64,000 bases of DNA from Diphasiastrum complanatum (lineage: Eukaryota; Streptophyta; Lycopodiopsida; Lycopodiales; Lycopodiaceae), in contig CM055092.1 of the NCBI GenBank assembly GCA_029204225.1, forward strand, positions 26,124,122 to 26,188,121. Direction: 5' to 3'. The notes under the pieces were generated by a model that had not been told where the DNA came from, made no database searches, and saw only the letters and a program-made list of their open reading frames with translations. A program made the translations under genes and the position numbers. Below are positions 57,785 to 64,000 of this stretch, one piece after another (position 1 is the stretch's first letter; every line of letters begins with the position of its first letter).

Positions 57785-58891
57785 TTAAAATTCTACTCAT
57801 CATCACTTCCTCCCTCCTCGCTTCCTTCGTTTTGTAGATTTACGTTGGTGTCCACATCTTCAAACTCCCCTTCGCTCTCATTCACGTTCTCTTCCACATT
57901 TTCCTCAATATTTTCCACATTTTCCTCCACATCAAGAACGCTTGAATTTGTAGAGCCTCTCTACAAAATAGAATCAAAGATTCGATTAAATTGAGATAAA
58001 ACTTGTAAACCACAAAGTAAACAATCACAAAACAATAAAGGTTAAGAGTTTAAGATTGGATACAATCCATGGGATTCCATAAATGCTTTAAGGCCGACAT
58101 ATCCATGATCGTAGCCTTGTTTATACTCTGTCGCGGTCATGTGTCTTCCAAAATCACCAAGCTACATTCAACAAAAAAAACATAGTTTAGCAAAAAAATA
58201 TAGTTTAGCAATAAAAACATAGTAAAAAATATTGCACTTACAAATTGGGCCTCTAGATTGCAACTTCCTCCTGATCCCAAGTGACTTTGGCCATGTTTTA
58301 AGATCTTCTCGGCGGCGGCTCTACGTTGTTGTTTATACTTTTGGGGATTGTTTTCAACAATCCCCTTTCACCTTCCTCCAATCCCATTTGGAGCACCATC
58401 CAGGCTTCGTGGGATTCTTGGGATTCTTCACAGCTCTTCTCATCAATTGCCTTGTGTTTCGAATCCAAAGGCACATTGAATTCAAGGCCCAAGGCCTACT
58501 AAAAAAGTTGGATTGAGGGAATTCAGAATATAAAGTCTCTATTATTTTATTTCTATCTTGAAGTGATTGGGAGGACCAATCAATCATGTAATATTCACCA
58601 AAATATAAAGCAACTAAATCATGCACACGGGCATGAACTACATTGTCACACGTATTTTTATAACTCCACCACGTGGATTGAGATCATAATACACACTACA
58701 CGATTCCTGGGAAGGGGCACCCTCGAAGCTCTTCTCTCAAATGATTCACCTGAAGAAGATAACACAAGAGTTTTTATCCTATCTCTTTGTTGAGGAGATA
58801 GATTTTCAAACCAATCTTGTTTATATCCTTTGGGCTCTTCACGAGCTCTTCTCCTAGATTTTCTCCCACTTGACCTACCACTTGAAGACAT
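57785..58891 (-). pseudogene. degraded multi-exon gene between palindrome clusters
   Basis: Minus strand. ATG at 58891 begins MSSSGRSSGRKSRRRAREEP, KGYKQDWFENLSPQQRDRIK, after which the frame shifts; then HARVHDLVALYFGEYYMIDW, SSQSLQDRNKIIETLYSEFP, another shift, KQQRRAAAEKILKHGQSHLG, SGGSCNLEAQF; after a likely intron LGDFGRHMTATEYKQGYDHG, YVGLKAFMESHG; and after another, an acidic tail DVEENVENIEENVEENVNES ending at about 57785. A basic N terminus, a central block with Q..RR and a HG...GSGG pattern, and an acidic tail recall plant En/Spm-associated (Ptta-type) proteins, but the match is weak. At least two frame changes suggest decay. Confidence 0.45.
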
Positions 58892-58949
58892 TGTATCAAA
58901 GAAAACTTCAAAAGTTAAAAAGTAGTGGAGAATGGGAGTGAAAGAGTAG

Positions 58950-59150
58950 TGAAGAGTGTAAGATTAGAAGAGTAAGCAATGACAAGAGCAAGCAATGACA
59001 AGAAAGCAATAGAAAGAGCAAGATCAATAGCAAGCAAGAACAAGCAAGCAAGATCAATAGATTAGGAAGAACTTGCAAGCAAGAGCAAGAGCAAGCAAGC
59101 AAGATCTATAGAACTTGGAAGAACAATAGCAAGCAAGAGCACTAAACACT
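58950..59150. repeat. AGCAAGCAAGA low-complexity tract
   Basis: About 200 bp of AAGAGCAAGCAA-type words with interspersed AGATCAATAG, directly upstream (minus strand) of the gene above, where it would give a CT-rich 5' leader. Confidence 0.75.
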
Positions 59151-59234
59151 AGATTAGGAAGAGCACTAAACTCAAAAGCAAAAGAAGAGGAGCAAAATGC
59201 TTGCAAAAATCTGATTTTATGGAGATTCAAGTTT

Positions 59235-59306
59235 CACATGGATTATCCACACAGAAAATATCCATGTGTCCATCCATGCGCTATCCACGCGTGGATGTTC
59301 CACACG
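59235..59306. repeat. cluster 3 of GTGGAT/ATCCAC palindromes
   Basis: CACATGGATTATCCACACAG, AAAATATCCATGTGTCC and CTATCCACGCGTGGATGTTC. The first phrase matches 8877-8905 in cluster 1 (GGATAATCCACACAGAAGAT). It ends about 15 bp before a broken copia leader. Confidence 0.8.
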
Positions 59307-59321
59307 GAATTTTTTTCCCTC

Positions 59322-59643
59322 TTGAGATCTAATCAAAATTAGGGTTTCGACAAAATCACAAAAAACTAAACATCTCAAATTCTACATGCAATTTCTAAAA
59401 ACTTGATATATCATCTTGGCCTTCCTAATGCACCAGAAATTGGCTAATTCTAGTAAACCAAGTGTGAAATTGGAATTGATCAAGTATATAACCCTATATT
59501 GAGTTTTGACTTACAAAAGATCAATTCTACATATGCAAAAATGCTGATTTTTGAGTAGAAATCAATCTAGCATTATCTAGCATTGGTAACTCCTCCAATT
59601 CTTTGCTAAAGATGGATGATCCTTTCATAACCTGAAATAAAAT
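59322..59643 (-). mobile_element. family Ca leader, minus strand, truncated
   Basis: Reverse complement matches element B's leader: CAGGTTATGAAAGGATC, ACCAATGCTAGATAATGCTA and TTTTGTGATTTTGTCGAAACC correspond to 43306-43632. It breaks off at about 59322 beside palindrome cluster 3. Confidence 0.8.
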
Positions 59644-59654
59644 ACTCTGATACC
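59644..59654 (-). other. family Ca primer-binding site, minus strand
   Basis: CTCTGATACCA, complement of TGGTATCAGAG, touching the LTR at 59655. Confidence 0.9.
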
Positions 59655-60294
59655 ATGTGAAGGATTTCAGACATTCAAGATCCAATCCATGTCCCTGATC
59701 TCTGGTTACAAAAGGAGCAAACCAGCAATCCTGCCAATGTAGAAAAATAAGCATCTACATACAAAATGAGATGCAAACTCTAAGAGATATTGATCAAACA
59801 TGAACCAAAACATAAAATATGGTTGTTGTCCATACAATTACAGAACCCTACTGTATTTCACACGTGTGGAACCAAAAATAGCAATAAATGATCATTTTCA
59901 AATAGAATTGCAAGATAACACAATGAGAGTGCACCAATGAGTAGTAGAACCCAAAGAGAACCATGTATAATGATGAAATGAGAGAGAGAAGAGAGAATAT
60001 ATGTCTCTCCATGAGTTACATCCTTGTATAGTAGGTCCAAACCCTATTTGGCCACTTGGCTTTCCCTCCAAAATGTAAACCCTACTATTTTTGGGTCTAG
60101 ATTCAATGTACCCAAAGTTCAAATTTGAATCTCTCTCAAACTCGACTGCCAACTTTCCCACACTTTCAAAAAGTGTTTATTGAATGTATTTTAAACTAAT
60201 ATAACTTCAAAAATTTTATCTCTAAGTCTAAAATGAGTTTTGGCCTCATATTGACAATGTACCAAAATATGACTAAACTTGTTGAAATCTCTCA
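59655..60294 (-). repeat. complete family Ca 5' LTR, minus strand
   Basis: 640 bp homologous to the other Ca LTRs; on the minus strand it runs TGAGAGATTTCAAC ... CCTTCACA. On its outer side it meets an RT sequence of another copia family in mid-codon (GYEQTYGIDY), so it inserted into that element. Confidence 0.88.
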
Positions 60295-61140
60295 TAGTCA
60301 ATCCCATAGGTTTGTTCGTAACCTTTGACGACTAGACGAGCATTCTATTTGGCTGTTGAGCCATCTGGATTGAGCTTCAACTTGAAGATCAACTTGGTGT
60401 CGATGATTTTTGCATCTATAGGAGCTTCGACAAGATGCCAGGTCTTGTTCTTCATCAATGAATTGTATTCAGCATGCATGGCAGAGTGCCAGTTGTCTGC
60501 ATTCGAACTTGACAATGCTTCTATTACTGAAGTAGGTTCATCGTTGATGATGAATGCCTAAGGGATGAAACGATCAGATTCTGGTCGATGTCGAGTAGAT
60601 CTTTGGCAGGTGCTAAGATGATGATTCTCCTTGACAAGGGTATCTTTGATGTTCATAGGACGAGGCATGTCGATGGTGATGGGAGTCGTTGGGACGAACT
60701 CTTGCATTCATTGCTTCTGCTTGAAGTTGAAGAATTTCTCTTCAAGGAAGACAACATCTTGACTAACTGAGATTCGGCTTGACTCGACATCAAAAATTTG
60801 ATAGGCTTTGTGTGAAGTCGAGTATCCAATGAAGATACTCCTATAGCTAACAGGGTCAAGCTTCTTTCTCAAATCAGAGGGATCTATACATAACAAAGAC
60901 AGCCAAACACTCGAAGGTGTCTTAAACTCGATTTGTAGCCACAGAAAGCTTTGAAAGGAGTCTTTGAGTTGACTGCTTTGGTATTCAAGTAGTTTTGTAC
61001 ATAGCAAGCTGTTGAAACAACTTCAGCCCAAAAATTCTTGGTGAGCTAAATCATTTGACATCATTGATCGTGTTGCATTTAGCAATGTTCAGTTCTTCTT
61101 TTCGGCTACACCATTCTACTGTGGTGTGTAGCTGGTGATT
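60295..61140 (-). pseudogene. copia integrase C-terminus and RT start, minus strand
   Basis: Minus-strand pieces from right to left: WAEVVSTACYVQNYLNTKAV, FKAFCGYKSSLRHLRVFGCL, the connector SYRSIFIGYSTSHKAYQIFD with SVSQDVVFLEEKFF, and RT WHSAMHAEYNSLMKNKTWHL, KLIFKLKLNPDGSTAK, GYEQTYGIDY. Several stops and shifts. It is interrupted by the Ca LTR at 60294; the remaining RT was not found on the other side within the window. Confidence 0.88.
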
Positions 61141-61335
61141 GCAAAACTCTCCAAAGTAAAACTCTATGAGGTTGCAAAACTCTCCAGAGTAAAATGTATA
61201 CATCCTGTATATATCCGTTGAAGAAAATACTTTTTATCTTTTTTGATTGTTGGAGATCCATTATGGAATGTGTTGAAGAAATATCTTTTCTTTGATGTGT
61301 CGCTGATTTCGATTGTTTGTGAGGATGCTTCACAT

Positions 61336-61349
61336 TTGAGGGGGGGGAT
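61336..61349 (+). other. polypurine tract
   Basis: TTGAGGGGGGGATA directly before TGTAATAC, the usual plus-strand priming site of an LTR element. No matching RNase H remains on the plus strand to its left. Confidence 0.65.
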
Positions 61350-61350
61350 A

Positions 61351-62268
61351 TGTAATACTATATTACATGCCTATTTTTCTTGAAGAACTAATTGATGATG
61401 CATAATTTTAATTAACCTACTCAAGTGATGAAGATAATCACCGAATATGAAGAAATGTCTAATGGACCCGACAATGACAACTTATACAAAGATTTATTGA
61501 AGACAAAGAGGCCTAAATAAGTATGACTGAAGAAAGGACTGTATTCCGAAGAGTAAATATGAAATGACACGAACCTCAATAAAAATGCTAGCCTTAAGAG
61601 AAGAACATTCCATAAGCCCTATCGGTCATGTCTCAATCAAACGTTGTAACCTTCTAGGTGCTTGCTTCTCATTGGAGTAAAGTCGCGTAACAAGAATGCT
61701 ATCTAGGACATGTAAACTTGTAATTTTCCTATTGGATGTAATTAGTTAATTAAACTAAATGTGAAGTGACATATCAGTCACTAGAGAGCTGCGTACTCTC
61801 GCGCTCATTCTCTATATGTACTCCATTTACACTTCAATACAATCACCGAGTTTATCAAGAGATCACAGAGAGTGTTTTTCGAGTTCTCTTTTCTCTCTGC
61901 TTTTATAAGCCTTCTGTTTGCTGAGTACTTCTGTATCTAATAGTTGGTAAGCCTCATCTTGTTGGATATGCTTGTGATTGAAACTCTGGTCAAACACTTC
62001 TTTAGCCTTAATATTGTCGTATGAGAACTACCGTAAATTCATCGCTAAGATTGTCTTAAATCTCATTGATCATTTGGTTGCCTATGCAATTGAATAATCA
62101 ATTGCTTGGAACTTAATTTTGATGTTAACTTATGGAATCACTATTACAGTTCTCTGACGAATATTTAGACTTACACATCCTGAAGTTTGTTCTGTGTTGT
62201 TGTAAATCAATGCTTTGTACTTTGCATATGCATACTCATGTAGTTCAACATAGCAGTTAGTCATTCTT
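61351..62268 (+). repeat. candidate LTR of an unplaced element
   Basis: Begins TGTAATACTATATTACA, a short inverted repeat. CTCTATATGTACTCC near 61811 may be the TATA box, followed by ACACTTCAATACAATCACCG as in many copia R regions. The right end is cut or hidden by the C2 LTR at 62269. No gene inside. Confidence 0.55.
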
Positions 62269-62876
62269 GTAAAAAATACATCAAATAAGGACCCTAAAAC
62301 ACTTGAAATGATGAGGGAAACAATAGATTATGATCTCATAAGATTAGCACAAGTTGAACCATCAAAATCCATCAAAAATCTATGCTTGAACCTCACTAAA
62401 TGGCCCAAATCCTTGAAGAAGGCTTCACACGTGTGAAAGTACGGACTCCCACAGTCTGAGTACTGTACACCAGACCTACATTCAATCCTATAATCATTAG
62501 TAATCACAAGTACTCAAACAATTATGAACATAGAGAGCAATTGCACCATTATGAGAGAAAAATCATGAAATTGCTTGATCAATTTTGGTGAGATATCATC
62601 ACCTATATATACATGATCCATCACGGTTTTGGGCAGGTATGAGTATCCCTAAACCTATCCCTATTGCTAATTTTGGTGGATCTTTCATCCCTACCAAGTT
62701 AGGGTTGGAATCTTGGAGATCCCTCAACAATGCAAAAATTACCAAAAATAGCTCCTATTTTTTCTCCCTTGTATCTAAGCATAATTTGGACTCATTCCAA
62801 AGGTTCTAACACTTAGGTCTACTTGAGAACATCCTTATGAATGGTACCCTATGCTATTTGGCACGTGTGACAAGCC
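62269..62876 (-). repeat. LTR of second C-family copia (C2), outer start lost
   Basis: Same family as 24751-25432, with more differences (TGTAAAAAATACATC against TGTAAAAATTACAGC). At 62876 it jumps from CAAGCC to TTGGTTC, losing about 70 bp: the LTR start and the purine tract. Confidence 0.92.
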
Positions 62877-63996
62877 TTGGTTCAATCATTGCTTTACTAA
62901 TCACTCCAAGTGATGATCTGAACTTCATAAAAGGTGTCTTTTGAAGTGGTTTAGTAAGTAGATCAGCTACACATTCATTGCTTGGAACATGCTCCAAAGC
63001 AATCTCCTTGGCTTGCACCATTTCTCTCACAAAGTGATGGCATATCTCAATGTGCTTAGATCTTGCATGGAAGATTGGGTTAGATGCAAGGTGTTGGGCT
63101 GATATATTGTCATTGTAGATGATTGGTGCCTCCTCTGAATCCATGATCTTTAGTTCCACCAATAATCTCTTGATCCAAAGTACCTCCTTTGTAGTGGTTG
63201 TCAAAGCTTTGTACTCGGCCTCGGTTGAAGATAGAGATATAGTTTCTTGCTTTTTTGAAAGCCATGAAACCACACCTTCTCCTATGAAAGTTGAATAGGC
63301 ACTTGTTGATTTCCTATCCCTCTTGTCCCCTGCAAAATCTGAATCACTAAATGCATGAAGGTTAATCACATCTCCTCTATATAGAATCCCAAAATCCAAT
63401 GTACCCGAGATGTATCTTAGAATCCTCTTAGCCTTTTTCCAATGGATATTCAATGGCTTTTGCATGGATTGGCTCAACCTACATACACTAAAGCTAAGAT
63501 CTGGTCTAGTTATAGTGATCCACATTAAGGAACCTATAAGTTGCCTAAACAAAGTGATGTCCATGAAGGATCTTTCATCATCTTCATTTGGCACTTTTAC
63601 ATCTTGCTCCATTGGTGTGTCAACACTTTTGCATACTTCCATCTTAAACTTCTTCAAAAGACTTTGAGCATAGTTTACTTGAATTATAAAGATAAAATCA
63701 GACCCTCTAAGTACTTCTATGCCTAAGATGAAGTGAAGACACCCTAGATCTACCATCTTGAACTCTAAGGATAGATCTATCTTGATTTTTTCAATACCAT
63801 CAACACTATTTCCACTAATGATGATGTCATCTACATAAATGAGTAAAAGTACAATACCAACATCATCAAACTTAATGTAAAGAGTGGGATCATATTTACT
63901 TTGAACAAAAGAAAGTGAAATAAGATAGCAATGTAGTCTTGAATTCCAAGATCTCGAGGCTTGCTTCAAGCCATAGATGCTTCTTTGAGATGGCAT
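62854..63996 (-). pseudogene. C2 copia RT and RNase H, running off the window
   Basis: 380 codons nearly identical to residues 791-1160 of the C1 polyprotein, with YVDD, LTKPLQKTPF and RNase H residues intact. Because the stop codon region was deleted, the frame runs on into LTR sequence and ends ...IEPRLVTRAK. Near 63985 one G is missing compared with C1 (TTTGAGATGG versus TTTGGAGATGG), which breaks the frame to the upstream RT. The rest of the element lies beyond the right edge. Confidence 0.93.
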
Positions 63997-64000
63997 ACTT

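Overview
The window is nuclear DNA of a land plant with a repeat-rich genome. The signs are split genes with GT-AG introns, many Ty1/copia LTR retrotransposons primed by plant initiator tRNA-Met (TGGTATCAGAGC-type primer sites), a CACTA (En/Spm) transposase with plant-specific DUF4218 and DUF4216 regions, long (GA/CT)n arrays, and a cytochrome P450 that reads as CYP703, a land-plant family of sporopollenin synthesis. The sequence does not settle the lineage. A fern or another seed-free or gymnosperm plant is my guess from repeat style and P450 divergence.

Layout. 1-1.5 kb: 3' end of an unrecognised retroelement with its LTR. 1.66-7.5 kb: a SET-domain ORF, a TA-flanked MITE and a decayed multi-exon CACTA transposase, all on one strand. 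7.7-12.6 kb: fragments of at least four copia elements, a cluster of GTGGAT palindromes and two long microsatellites. 12.6-16.16 kb: a large imperfect inverted duplication (arms of about 1.1-1.3 kb) lying just upstream of the P450. 16.55 kb: a short tRNA-derived retroposon with 15-bp target duplications. 17.0-18.95 kb: the CYP703-like gene, two exons joined by an apparent GC-AG intron built of ~65-bp repeats. 19-24.75 kb: AT-rich DNA and a damaged copia element (minus strand). 24.75-30.8 kb: a young, nearly complete copia element (minus strand) nested in that older one, with near-identical LTRs but one in-frame stop in gag and a truncated outer LTR. 30.8-32.4 kb: LTR and gag of another copia family. 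32.6-35.1 kb: decayed multi-exon sequence of unknown identity, a minisatellite and a short ORF. 35.25-40.15 kb: an old Ty3/gypsy element between two LTRs. 40.7-42.1 kb: a promoter-like site and a broken ORF I do not recognise. 42.1-48.5 kb: head-to-head LTR fragments, a deleted copia element, a second MITE copy and an opposing LTR. 48.5-62.3 kb: a 235-bp CT array, a chimeric copia element, gag fragments, two further GTGGAT palindrome clusters bracketing a degraded multi-exon gene, and more copia pieces. 62.27 kb to the right edge: a second copy of the young copia family, running out of the window.

The P450 is the only gene that looks like an intact host gene: conserved motifs, full length (523 codons), a stop and a poly(A) signal. 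Almost everything else is mobile DNA in successive layers. The points I find most worth checking are the SET-domain ORF beside the CACTA transposase, the inverted duplication and retroposon next to the P450, the repeat-built GC-AG intron, and the GTGGAT palindrome family.
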